Below, piece after piece: positions 54,375 through 63,013 of a DNA stretch of 64,000 nucleotides. The position numbers were made by a program, and so were the translations under genes. The stretch is from the NCBI GenBank assembly GCA_028871815.1, contig JAGWMJ010000001.1:434001-498000 (forward strand), given 5' to 3'. The number at the start of each line of letters is the position of its first letter. Position 1 is the first letter of the stretch. The DNA is from Armatimonadota bacterium (GTDB lineage Bacteria; Armatimonadota; Chthonomonadetes; Chthonomonadales; Chthonomonadaceae). Below the pieces are notes generated by a model that did no database searches, was not told where the DNA came from, and saw only the letters and a list, made by a program, of their open reading frames with translations.

Positions 54375-55832
54375 CTACTCGCTGGCTGCGATGCCGTCCA
54401 GACGGAGGGTGGTTACCTCTCGCGACAGAAGATCGAGGACGCGAATCCGCCCGTTACCGCTGTCGCAAATCCACACCTTTCCGCCTCCGGCGGAGACGCC
54501 GATGGGCTGATTGAACCTGGCTTCCGCGGCGGGCCCGGCCAGCTTTCCGGGCAGCCCGTCACCGGCGAGATTCGCCACCACGCCACTTTGGGTCGCCAGC
54601 GTCTTGATCCGGTTGTTGAAGGTGTCGGCGATCAGTACCTGGCCCTCGTCGCACCAGATGCCCTGCGGATTCTGAAAGCGCGCGCTAGCGCCCTCGCCGT
54701 CCCGGTCGCCCCAATCGTCAACGTTACCGCCGGCAAGGGTCTTTACGAAGCACTCGACTCCGATGGTCACGCGGCGTACGCACCCGGACCGGCTGTCGAT
54801 CACATAAAGGCATTCGCCATCGGTTGCGATTCCGGCGGGCTGCGCAAAGCTGGCTGCCACCGCATGGCCGTCGTCCCGTCCGCGGGCTCCGGATCCGGCT
54901 ACCGGGCGCAGCGTTTCGTCTCCGGGCCGGAATCTCCATATCTGGTTGCAGGAGGCGGCTGCAATGTAGAATGAGCCTGCGAGATAGCAGATATCCCACG
55001 GCGAGGAGATCGGTGTCGTACGAGCTCCGGCGATTTTGTCGCCGTTCTGCAGCGGCCGGCCCATTCCGGCTACGGTGGAGACCGAGTTGTCCACCAGGCT
55101 GACACACCTTATAACGTGGTTGCCGGTATCACACACAAACAGGCTGTTACCGGCCAGCGCCATACCCTGCGGCAGACGGAACTGCGCGGAACCGTGACCG
55201 CCATCACGCAACCCCGGCTCGCCGGAGCCAATCTGCTGGGTCACTACTCCCGTCGGTGTGGCCACCAGAATACGGTGGTTCCCGGTATCGGCGATCAGGA
55301 TGCGGCGGTTCACAAGGTCCGGCAGCAGCCGCGTTGGCTGAACCAGGGGAGCATCGGCATCGTGAGGCTGCGGTTCCGGCACCGGTCGAGGCTTTGTGGC
55401 CGGATCGGTGGAGGTTATCGTCGCGGCTTGCAGCACAAACGATTCGAGCGTTTCCGGGTCACTGGCGGTAAGGCAGCCCAGCAGGTTATGGCGCGGGCCG
55501 ATTATGGCAATGGCGCCGTTCTGCGTAGCGGAGAACATCTGCGGGAGTTCGCCTTCCGCGTCGAGTACCACGGCGCAGCGGATACCACGCAGGGCCAACG
55601 CAGCCAGCGCTGCCGTGCGCTGGAGGTTCGGATCGAAGTGAGGCTGGTGCACGCCGATGACTACGATCGGCTTGTCACTATGCGTGTTGGCCAATCTCTG
55701 CGCCAGCTGCAGCGCCTCGATGCTGTGCGCCGACGCTGCCGACCAGAAGCAGATCAGGTAGACGAACTCTGTCGATATGGGCCACGGTCGCCCGCCGGTG
55801 TTGAGCCATAGCGAGCCATCCTGCGGCAGCAT
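54375..55832 (-). CDS. Thioredoxin-fold / NHL-repeat protein
   Basis: 485 residues from the ATG at 55832, chosen because a longer frame runs into the divergent promoter. Residues about 15-130 are a thioredoxin-like domain (VYLICFWSAASAHS), but the CxxC is absent. Residues about 190-480 form five or six NHL beta-propeller blades (ILIADTGNHRILVAT, LFVCDTGNHVIRCVS, VLIADTFNNRIKTLA, VWICDSGNGRIRVLD). The order matches NHLRC2-like proteins. No signal peptide seen from this start. Function unknown; a redox role is unlikely without the cysteines. Confidence 0.75.
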   Translation of the reverse strand: MLPQDGSLWLNTGGRPWPISTEFVYLICFWSAASAHSIEALQLAQRLANTHSDKPIVVIGVHQPHFDPNLQRTAALAALALRGIRCAVVLDAEGELPQMFSATQNGAIAIIGPRHNLLGCLTASDPETLESFVLQAATITSTDPATKPRPVPEPQPHDADAPLVQPTRLLPDLVNRRILIADTGNHRILVATPTGVVTQQIGSGEPGLRDGGHGSAQFRLPQGMALAGNSLFVCDTGNHVIRCVSLVDNSVSTVAGMGRPLQNGDKIAGARTTPISSPWDICYLAGSFYIAAASCNQIWRFRPGDETLRPVAGSGARGRDDGHAVAASFAQPAGIATDGECLYVIDSRSGCVRRVTIGVECFVKTLAGGNVDDWGDRDGEGASARFQNPQGIWCDEGQVLIADTFNNRIKTLATQSGVVANLAGDGLPGKLAGPAAEARFNQPIGVSAGGGKVWICDSGNGRIRVLDLLSREVTTLRLDGIAASE

Positions 55833-56048
55833 GTCTGCGGAGATGATATTTGTTGCCAACCCGACGCGCCCCCGGCGGCCGTACAGCGCCGCGACCTTGC
55901 AAGTTGAGTATGCCACTATCCCACGGAATAAGTGTTGGCCGGGTGCGCGCTGTGCATGCTTTTCCGAGCGATCGTCGCGGGAATTACAGGAGAAGCGGTA
56001 TCCTGCGGTGAATAGTGTGAACGGTGCGGAGCCGACGAGGAGGGTAGG

Positions 56049-56492
56049 ATGGATCTGCGAGAGGCCGTACAGAACAGTTACTTTGTGCACGGGCTGGAGC
56101 CCGCCGAGATCGATCAGATCGTTGCGATCTCCCAGGTGCGCCAGTTCGATGGTGGCGCAACCATCGTGCGGCAGTTTGAAAAGACGTTCGACCTCATGAT
56201 TGTGCTCTCGGGTGGCGCGCGCATCAACACCTTCAGCGGCGATAACATTGTAGAGGTGGGCCCAGGCGGCGTCATCGGTGAGATCTCGTTTTTAGACGAG
56301 CGTCCGAGATCGGCTACCGTGATGAGCGCCGGCACGACGTCGGTAGCCGTGATACCGGCCGCCGCCCTGCGCCAGCTGTGGCATGATAATCCGAACATCG
56401 AGCTGGCGATGCTGCGAAACCTGACGCGGGTTCTGTGCGACCACGTCCGCTTGAACAACATGCAGCTGGAAGGCGGACTCGGCCGCCACTAG
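56049..56492 (+). CDS. Stand-alone cyclic-nucleotide-binding domain protein
   Basis: 147 residues comprising one Crp-like cNMP-binding domain: jelly-roll strands LMIVLSGGARINTF, VEVGPGGVIGEISFLDERPR with the phosphate-binding cassette (GE..x6..R.A), and a C helix MLRNLTRVLCDHVRLNN. There is no DNA-binding or enzymatic domain, so it would act through a partner. GAGGAGGG lies before the ATG. Divergent from the NHL gene, ending at a strong terminator (56516-56558). Confidence 0.82.
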   Translation: MDLREAVQNSYFVHGLEPAEIDQIVAISQVRQFDGGATIVRQFEKTFDLMIVLSGGARINTFSGDNIVEVGPGGVIGEISFLDERPRSATVMSAGTTSVAVIPAAALRQLWHDNPNIELAMLRNLTRVLCDHVRLNNMQLEGGLGRH

Positions 56493-56515
56493 CTTTACGG
56501 CAATCCGCAGTAAAA

Positions 56516-56558
56516 GCAGAAGCCGGTTCAGGGCAATTCGCCCCGAACCGGCTTTTGC
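56516..56558. terminator. Bidirectional rho-independent terminator
   Basis: A 19-bp stem with two mismatches (GCAGAAGCCGGTTCAGGGC against GCCCCGAACCGGCTTTTGC) and a 5-base loop AATTC lies between convergent genes. On both strands it is followed by a T-rich tail (TTTC and TTTTAC). Confidence 0.75.
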
Positions 56559-56579
56559 TTTCAAGCGCGCAGAAAGCGG

Positions 56580-58052
56580 CTAGTTGAGCTTGGTCCCGTC
56601 GGTATTGGGGATGCGGTCTGCATCCGTGATCGGCTTGAGGCCGTTCACCTGGGCCATATCGATCTGATAGGTGACCATGATCAGGCGATCGGGCTGCCCG
56701 AAAACGCCCCATGGAATGGTTTTGCCATCCCAGTTCGGCCCAGTGCCACTGCCGCCATCGATGAATTTGGTGCCCATGAGGTCCGGATCAGAATCGATGC
56801 GGATATCGCGCGGATCGTTGTCGGTCATGCCCTCACCGCTCCAGCCGAAGCGGTCGAGCAGGTGGGGCGAGGATGCGCGCGCATCGTACCAGAGAACGAT
56901 CTTGTACGTTGGCTCGCTAAAGCTGTACATCTTGGGATCACGGCTCATATCCATCTCGCGATCAAACCGTGCCTTGCGCACCGATATTGAGTCGATCAGA
57001 ACCGTCTGGTTGGGATCCACCTGGAACGTGTTGAGCGGGCCGCGAATATCCTTGGGTTTGTAGTCTGCATCCTCGATCCGCACCCATACGCGTGACCCAT
57101 CCGCCGTGTTGAAGCGGCCGTGAATGCGGAACACCTTTGGGCGGATCACGTCGATATGGGGCTGAAAGTCGACATCCCACTGTGATGGCTTGGGGCTGCC
57201 CACCGCGGGCATGAATACCGCCGGGTATTTGGTGGGGTTCACGTGGTCGTGGTTGATGGTTGTATACCGGTCGTAGTACCGCTGCAGGTTGATCGAGTAG
57301 TTATGCTCTTCGGCCTTTCTCAGCTGCTGCGTCGCGGTATCGGTCGGTGTAACCTTTAGCATCGCGGCGCTCCGCTCCAGCGATTGGTTCCATTCATCCA
57401 GGGCTTCCGGTATACGGCCTTCGCGCTCATAGGCGTGTGCGAGCTCGTGCAGATCGTGGAGCGGCGCCCCGTATGGCGCATCGGCGCTGCCCGGGTATGG
57501 CTTGGTGTTGATTGCCAGCTTGAAGTCCTTTTCAGCTTCGGCATAATCCTTCACCTTGTCAAAGCACTGCCAAGCCTTTTCGAACTTGACGTCTGGAATT
57601 GTCTCGTTGTTGCGTATGCCCTCGTCCAGCAGCGCCATGGCCGGCGCGATGTAGCGCCGGTCCGAACGCTCTTCGGAGTCGGTGAAGTTGTAGGCCAGGT
57701 GCCAGGCTCCGGTCACGTACACATTTTCATCATGGGGGTCCAGCCAGGTGATGAGGCGGACGAGCGGCAGGATAGCGTCGTAATCACCGCTATCAAAAAA
57801 CTGGTCGGCACGCACCCACAGCAGCCCGGCGGCGGCTTCGCGGAAGCCGAGAAGCGGCAAGAGCATAAACTCGTTGTTCAGGCCGTTACCCCACAGGCCT
57901 ACGCTCTGCTCTTCGTGATGGAGTTTGTAGACGGTGGGGTCAACGCGGTGCTGCAGGAAGATGGTGCAGGCAAACAGCGCCACGAGAACCGGCGCCATCA
58001 TGCGTGACCTCTGGAGCGTGACTGCCGGCAGTCGCCGGGGTGGGCGTTCCAT
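56580..58052 (-). CDS. Membrane-anchored TPR-like protein of the ABC operon
   Basis: 490 residues from the ATG at 58052, whose GAGGTG site overlaps the permease stop. One N-terminal span (MAPVLVALFACTIFLQH) anchors a large outside domain. Residues about 75-220 are helical, TPR-like (RADQFFDSGDYDAILPLVRL, DYAEAEKDFKLAINTKPYPG, LAHAYEREGRIPEALDEW). Residues about 270-480 look like beta-rich carbohydrate- or protein-binding domains. Third gene of an operon with ABC permease and ATPase, so a probable partner of that transporter. No named family. Confidence 0.7.
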   Translation of the reverse strand: MERPPRRLPAVTLQRSRMMAPVLVALFACTIFLQHRVDPTVYKLHHEEQSVGLWGNGLNNEFMLLPLLGFREAAAGLLWVRADQFFDSGDYDAILPLVRLITWLDPHDENVYVTGAWHLAYNFTDSEERSDRRYIAPAMALLDEGIRNNETIPDVKFEKAWQCFDKVKDYAEAEKDFKLAINTKPYPGSADAPYGAPLHDLHELAHAYEREGRIPEALDEWNQSLERSAAMLKVTPTDTATQQLRKAEEHNYSINLQRYYDRYTTINHDHVNPTKYPAVFMPAVGSPKPSQWDVDFQPHIDVIRPKVFRIHGRFNTADGSRVWVRIEDADYKPKDIRGPLNTFQVDPNQTVLIDSISVRKARFDREMDMSRDPKMYSFSEPTYKIVLWYDARASSPHLLDRFGWSGEGMTDNDPRDIRIDSDPDLMGTKFIDGGSGTGPNWDGKTIPWGVFGQPDRLIMVTYQIDMAQVNGLKPITDADRIPNTDGTKLN

Positions 58053-58056
58053 AACG

Positions 58057-58824
58057 CTACACCTCACGCCGATCGAAGATGATCACCGCCAGTATCAGCA
58101 GAATTGCCGAATAGATGATGGCGTAGAAGATGTTCTGCCAGATGAACACCATCTCGTTCTGGATTTCGATTTGTGGATGGATGATCGAGTTCTGAATGTT
58201 GAAGTTGCCGAAGTTGGGCAGCATAAAGTGGAGAATGTTGCCGGCGCCACGCGCGATAGGATTCCGGTTGGTGGTCAGCGAATCGGTCACGCTGCTGAGG
58301 TTGCCCACCAGGAAGATGCCGAACGACATGAAGAAGTTGACGACCGGCGTTGCAAACGTGGAGAAGAAGATGGAGAGCGCGGCCAGCAGCAGCATCTGAA
58401 AGAACGTGAGCATCACGCCCTGGATCATCTCCGGCGGAAGACGCTTCTCCTGCAGGAATATGAGCGCCAGAAAGACGATGCCCATCGAGACGATGTTGAT
58501 GAAGACCACGGCGAAGCCACCGAGGAATTTGCCAAAGACAAATTCGTAGCGCTGCACCGGTTTCGAGAGCACGGTGTAGATCGTGCGGCGCTCAATCTCG
58601 GTGGGTATCAGGTAGATGCAGGTTACTATCGTGATAAAGAGGCCGGCCAGCAGGATGGCGGCCAACCCGAGGCTGCGGAGAACGGTCTGGCTGTCCTTGG
58701 GGCTGAGGAATCCGAAGACAGGGCCGAGGCCGATGAGGAATACGCCGATGATGAGGAAGATCCACATGACGCGGCGGCGCATCGCTTCGCGCACCGTCTG
58801 TTGAGCAATGGCAATGACAACCAT
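58057..58824 (-). CDS. ABC transporter permease (ABC-2 type)
   Basis: 255 residues from the ATG at 58824, with AGGAGG twelve bases before; another ATG at 58836 touches that site and is less likely. Six spans, with AIAQQTVREAMRRRVMWIF at the start (amphipathic helix of ABC-2/NosY-like permeases), IPTEIERRTIYTVLSKPVQR and FGKFLGGFAVVFI. Exports an unknown substrate or works on the membrane with the ATPase upstream. Confidence 0.87.
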   Translation of the reverse strand: MVVIAIAQQTVREAMRRRVMWIFLIIGVFLIGLGPVFGFLSPKDSQTVLRSLGLAAILLAGLFITIVTCIYLIPTEIERRTIYTVLSKPVQRYEFVFGKFLGGFAVVFINIVSMGIVFLALIFLQEKRLPPEMIQGVMLTFFQMLLLAALSIFFSTFATPVVNFFMSFGIFLVGNLSSVTDSLTTNRNPIARGAGNILHFMLPNFGNFNIQNSIIHPQIEIQNEMVFIWQNIFYAIIYSAILLILAVIIFDRREV

Positions 58825-58825
58825 A

Positions 58826-59767
58826 TTAGATACCATCCTCCTTGCGCACGGTCTCTACAAACACATCCTCCAGCGTGCGGCGATGCGGCACGACGGAGAG
58901 TATTTGTCCTTTTGCATTCCTCACGAGGTCGATAATCGCGCTTGTTTTGTCGCTGGTTTCGGTACTGACCTTCGCCCGGTCGGCGCCTTCCGGTTCAACG
59001 CGCGGAGCGATCTGTTTCAGCTTGTCGAGCATACCGTTGCGCAGTTCCGGCGATTGGACCGTAATTTCGGTAAACTCGCCGGCCAGAAGTTCTCCGATGG
59101 TGCCGCTCTTCAGGAGTTTGCCGCGATGGATAATCGCCACGCGCGTACAGATCAGCTCCACGTCGGCCAGCTGGTGCGAGGAGAGGAAGACCGTTTTGCC
59201 CTCCTCGCGCAGTGAGGCCACAATATCGCGCAGTTCGGCATGTGCAATTGGATCGAGCCCGGAGGTCGGTTCATCCAGGAACAGGAGTTTAGGATCGTTG
59301 ATCAGCGCCTGGGCGATGCCGATGCGCTGCCGCATGCCTTTAGAGTAGCCGCGGACGCTCCGCTTCCAGGCTTCCGGCTGAAGCCGTACCTTTTCCAGCG
59401 CCTTTTGAACGCGTTCGCGGCGTTCTGGGCCAGGGATACGGAAGAGGCGTCCGTAGAAATCCAGCAGATCCCACCCGGTCATGGAGTCGTAGAAATAGGT
59501 CTCTTCCGGTAGGTAGGCCACCTCCTGCTTGACGGCATTGTCACCCATAGGCTTGCCCAGAATGGTGGCATCGCCTGATGTCGGGAAGATGAGACCCAGC
59601 AGCATTTTGATGGTTGTGGTTTTCCCGGCGCCGTTACGGCCGAGGAAACCGAAGATCTCACCCTCGTCCACTTCCAGGTTGAGATCGTTGACGGCAACAA
59701 TTTGTTGCTTCTGCCACACGTCCAGATACTTCTTCGTGAGGCCCTGTATGGAGATGGCGGCAGACAT
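58826..59767 (-). CDS. ABC transporter ATP-binding protein
   Basis: 313 residues. Walker A GRNGAGKT at 43-50, signature YSKGMRQRIGIAQ, Walker B LLFLDEPTSGLD and switch LSSHQLADVELI. After residue 220 a C-terminal domain typical of ABC-2 exporters ends VVPHRRTLEDVFVETV. First gene of a three-gene operon driven by the consensus promoter at 60018-60046 through a leader of about 240 bases. AAGGAGG lies 11 bases before the ATG. Confidence 0.92.
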   Translation of the reverse strand: MSAAISIQGLTKKYLDVWQKQQIVAVNDLNLEVDEGEIFGFLGRNGAGKTTTIKMLLGLIFPTSGDATILGKPMGDNAVKQEVAYLPEETYFYDSMTGWDLLDFYGRLFRIPGPERRERVQKALEKVRLQPEAWKRSVRGYSKGMRQRIGIAQALINDPKLLFLDEPTSGLDPIAHAELRDIVASLREEGKTVFLSSHQLADVELICTRVAIIHRGKLLKSGTIGELLAGEFTEITVQSPELRNGMLDKLKQIAPRVEPEGADRAKVSTETSDKTSAIIDLVRNAKGQILSVVPHRRTLEDVFVETVRKEDGI

Positions 59768-60017
59768 GTACCCGGCGTCCTCCTTACCGCGTTGATGCGG
59801 CTCGTGTCGGTGTAGTCAGACGGCGCGGCAGCCCGTTGTCATGCAACCATGACGGGCCGGCTCGGTCTGGAATCGGTTCCGCCGGAACAAGCTTGCAAAA
59901 CGCGGCTGCAGGTTGCAGCGCGATGTTCCGGAACAGCGCCGACCTCGGGATGAGGCTTCGGCACTTTGAGTTTGAGGCATGATAACGCAGGCAGGCCCCT
60001 TCGGCATGCCGTCGCCT
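59768..60017 (-). other. Long 5' leader of the ABC operon
   Basis: About 240 transcribed but untranslated bases if transcription starts near 60010. Only short inverted repeats are visible, such as GCTGCA-acc-TGCAGC. No known riboswitch class recognised. The plus-strand part up to 60218 holds the upstream region of the SpoIID gene, without a clear promoter. Confidence 0.35.
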
Positions 60018-60046
60018 ATTATACACGTCTGCTCCCGGGATGTCAA
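60018..60046 (-). promoter_or_regulatory. Perfect consensus sigma-70 promoter of the ABC operon
   Basis: On the minus strand TTGACA (60046-60041) and TATAAT (60023-60018) are separated by exactly 17 bases. All twelve hexamer positions match the consensus, which is rare in natural promoters, and it faces the ABC operon. Confidence 0.8.
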
Positions 60047-60218
60047 ATTGCGCAACCGCGTGCCTGGCGGCACTCTACACGTGGGTGATCGAGCGCCGGC
60101 ACGGTAGTAGTACGGATGCCGGCGAGCAAAACGTTGCCCGCGAACTACAGTTTGGCAAACCGTTGGCGCGTGCATGGAGAGCAAGGTGCGCGGCGGCGGC
60201 ACGAGGCGAGCTTTCGAA

Positions 60219-61622
60219 ATGCTTAACAACAGGAATCTGTGGGCTGTGTTGACGGCGCTGACGTGCCTGGCGCCCGGCGCAGCTCTGGCGTCGCGGCACA
60301 GCGCTCCTCCGCCGCCAGGCTCAGTGCGTGTGCTGCTCGGACGATTTGCAGGCGTGAACTCTCTCCAGGTTGACGCCGGCATCTGCGACCTGTACGACGC
60401 TTCCGGACGCGGGATTGGCGCGGAACATGGCGCTCTTGCGCTTGCTGCATCCAGAGACGGCGTCACCGGCACAGATGCCGATGGCCGACCGATTTCGCAC
60501 GGCTCTGCCGTGGCCGAGGCGGTGCTGCATTCCGGCGCCGGAGGCGCCGTGCAGATAGGGGTGGCCGGCGCACCACTCCGCGCGTACCGGGGCAGCATCA
60601 CCATCGACTGCGTGCGAGGTCGACTGCGCGCTATCAACACGGTGGATATGGAAGCGTACCTCCGCGGGGTTGTACCGGCCGAAATGGGCGCGGCGCCGCT
60701 TGAGGCGTTGAAGGCGCAGGCTGTGGCCTGCCGGACCTGGGCGGCAGCCAGAATGCTGCATGCCCGTGGAGATTGGGACGTAACCGACGGAGTGGACTGC
60801 CAGGTGTATGGCGGTATCTCCGCGGAGACTCCGCACGCCACCCGCGCCGTTCTTCAGACGGCCGGACTGATTCTGACCGATAACGGCGTGCCTATCGAGG
60901 CGATGTTCAGCTCCAACTGTGGTGGGCGCACGGCGCCGGGCGGACCCGGCGCGCCTTACCTGCGTTCGGTCTCCGATGGCGCTGCGCATCCCGATGCCGG
61001 CGACGAAGATCCCTGGAGCTTTGCGGTTTCGGCCGACCAACTATCGACCACGCTGGCGCGCTCGGGGCTGGCGCGCGGCGACACCGGTTCGATCACCGAT
61101 ATTCGAGTTATCCGGAAGGATGTGTCGGGACGTGCGACCGCGATCGAAATCGGCTGGAGTGGTGGTACTTCCGGGCCCACGCCGAATGGACCGGAGGGTA
61201 TTGGGGGAGGCGCCTGCCCGGGGCCGATGGTTCCCGAATCGGCGGATGTTCAGGGCGCGGGCGACGGTGAGCAGGAGGTTCTGACGGGCACCGAGCTTCG
61301 CGCAGCGCTCGGCGCCAGCCGACTCCGGAGCACGCTCTTCAAAGTAACCGCTACCGCTGACGGCGACTTCCGCTTTGACGGCCGCGGATATGGCCATGGT
61401 CTTGGTCTGTGCCAGACCGGCGCGATCGCCCTGGCCGGCCCGTTGGCGCACGAGAACTACCGGACCATTCTGGCGCACTACTACACAGGCGCCTTGCTGA
61501 CCCGCGAACCCGGTATTGACTCCGCGGTGGCCGAACCGGCTGCATACCGCAACCCCGGCTTTGGCCGGCTCCGGCGCCGTAATGAGGTGATGGCGCGCGA
61601 GGATGGCAGCAAACCCGACTGA
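60219..61622 (+). CDS. SpoIID/LytB-domain secreted protein
   Basis: 467 residues from the ATG at 60219, preceded by GAGGCGAG. Signal peptide residues 1-23. A SpoIID (amidase enhancer/lytic transglycosylase) domain is shown by NTVDMEAYLRGVVPAEMGA, LKAQAVACRTWAAARM, EAMFSSNCGGRTAPGG and the final GYGHGLGLCQTGAIALA. Outside sporulating bacteria such proteins cut or bind denuded peptidoglycan. Divergent from the ABC operon. Confidence 0.85.
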   Translation: MLNNRNLWAVLTALTCLAPGAALASRHSAPPPPGSVRVLLGRFAGVNSLQVDAGICDLYDASGRGIGAEHGALALAASRDGVTGTDADGRPISHGSAVAEAVLHSGAGGAVQIGVAGAPLRAYRGSITIDCVRGRLRAINTVDMEAYLRGVVPAEMGAAPLEALKAQAVACRTWAAARMLHARGDWDVTDGVDCQVYGGISAETPHATRAVLQTAGLILTDNGVPIEAMFSSNCGGRTAPGGPGAPYLRSVSDGAAHPDAGDEDPWSFAVSADQLSTTLARSGLARGDTGSITDIRVIRKDVSGRATAIEIGWSGGTSGPTPNGPEGIGGGACPGPMVPESADVQGAGDGEQEVLTGTELRAALGASRLRSTLFKVTATADGDFRFDGRGYGHGLGLCQTGAIALAGPLAHENYRTILAHYYTGALLTREPGIDSAVAEPAAYRNPGFGRLRRRNEVMAREDGSKPD

Positions 61623-61923
61623 GAGTGCCTGGCGCCGGGCGGCGCATCAATCCGGCCGTCAAAGGCAACAGGATCGGGGCGGCGCAATGGCGAGGCTGCA
61701 GCACCGCCGCAACGTCAGGCGGGCCGAAGCCGGGAGGTCCGGCCGAGGGACGCCAATATCAGCGCGGCGGCGCCGGCGCAATGCGTATGCTTACAAAGCG
61801 CGGGCAAACGCCTTCAACAGGCCGTCGCCGCCCGGATTCCGATGCGGATGCGGTAACTCTGCCAGGACCGCGCGGCCGGCAAGCCCGGCGCGAGCGCGCC
61901 AGCCTTCGCGCGCCCATGCCCGC
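61623..61923. other. Gene-free region (301 bp)
   Basis: Very GC-rich spacer between convergent genes. I see no coding frame, terminator or repeat apart from the first 15 bases of the 48-bp direct repeat at 61909. Confidence 0.4.
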
Positions 61924-61956
61924 CTACGGCAGCAGCCGGTCCTTCGGGTCCATGGC
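61909..61956 (-). repeat. 48-bp perfect direct repeat, copy 1
   Basis: Identical to 62966-63013 over 48 bases: the last 33 bases of one pentapeptide-repeat gene and 15 bases beyond its stop. The genes are otherwise only moderately similar, so the identity marks recent gene conversion or the duplication seam. Confidence 0.75.
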
Positions 61957-62910
61957 GTTTACTTCCTGCGTGGCGCGCAATACGCCCCAGCCGTCAAGCA
62001 GGTCGATGAGCTGTCCGGCACTGTCGACGCCGACACAATCGGCAGCATCCCGGCGGTTGAGGACGCCGTAACGCTGATGTCGGCCGGACCACCTCAGCTT
62101 GTTCTTGTAGGCGGCGGCAAGGCCGCCTGCCGCCGCACCACCGTCCGATTCAAGATGAGCAATCAATCGCTCAAGCGTACCGCTGTACTCATCAATGACA
62201 ACGTGCTCATCGTCCTCGGGATAGAGCACGCGGTCCATGTCAAGGCTCCTGAATTCGCACCAGCGCAGTTGCGCCTTTCGCAAATCGACGTTGATCATCT
62301 CGTTTGGAGGGTACTTGCCAGGGTACAAGCCGTCGCGGCTGAATATCACCTCGCGCAGCTCTCCGTCAAATACGCAATCGGTGAAGTTGCTGCCGCGAAA
62401 ATGCACCCTCGTCAGCCGGGTGTCGCTGAACAGGCAGTTGACAAAAGCGCTGTCGCCATGGATCGTGTTGCGCAGGTCGGCGCCGGTGAAATCGACGGCA
62501 TGGTACGTATCTCCGCGGCCGTCGACCGCGGCTCCCATCACGGCGCCCCGCAAATCGGCTCGCTGGAAGCTGACGTTCCTAAAATCGGTCGCCCACATGC
62601 GAAGGCGGTCGAGTTGGCACTCGTCGAACTTGCAATCGCGGACGGTCGTATAGTAGAGCCTCAACCCGGGCAGGGTTGCGCCCGTGAAGTCGAGTTCGCG
62701 CCAGGAACCGTTTCGAATGATCGTCAGGCCGCTGAGGACCCGCGCCTCGCCGATTGGTGTTTGGAGCGTTCGGGTTACAATCGGCTCTGCCACCCTGATC
62801 GTGCGCATGTCAATCCGCCCGTCGATCCGGGCGGGGTTGAGCCCATCCAGGCTCTCGCCGCTTACGAGCCTGTTCCAGATCTCGAACTGGATTTCGTTCA
62901 TTGCAGACAA
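61924..62910 (-). CDS. Pentapeptide-repeat protein, copy 1
   Basis: 328 residues. Residues about 60-200 are built of pentapeptide-like units A(D/N)LxX and variants (LDFTGATLPG, FQRADLRGAVMG, VDFTGADLRNTI, VHFRGSNFTDCVF), which fold as a right-handed quadrilateral beta-helix. N-terminal motif EIWNRLVSGESLDGL and the end ATQEVNAMDPKDRLLP are shared with the next gene. No signal peptide. Tandem paralogue of the gene at 62981; the pair follows an unknown gene cut by the window edge. Confidence 0.75.
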   Translation of the reverse strand: MSAMNEIQFEIWNRLVSGESLDGLNPARIDGRIDMRTIRVAEPIVTRTLQTPIGEARVLSGLTIIRNGSWRELDFTGATLPGLRLYYTTVRDCKFDECQLDRLRMWATDFRNVSFQRADLRGAVMGAAVDGRGDTYHAVDFTGADLRNTIHGDSAFVNCLFSDTRLTRVHFRGSNFTDCVFDGELREVIFSRDGLYPGKYPPNEMINVDLRKAQLRWCEFRSLDMDRVLYPEDDEHVVIDEYSGTLERLIAHLESDGGAAAGGLAAAYKNKLRWSGRHQRYGVLNRRDAADCVGVDSAGQLIDLLDGWGVLRATQEVNAMDPKDRLLP

Positions 62911-62965
62911 GTATCCAGGGCGGATGCAGTGCGGCCGGCTAGCCCTCCGTTATGGCGCGCTTGAC

Positions 62966-63013
62966 CGCGCCCATGCCCGCCTACGGCAGCAGCCGGTCCT
63001 TCGGGTCCATGGC
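62966..63013 (-). repeat. 48-bp perfect direct repeat, copy 2
   Basis: Second copy of the repeat described at 61909-61956, again covering the gene end plus 15 bases beyond the stop codon. Confidence 0.75.
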
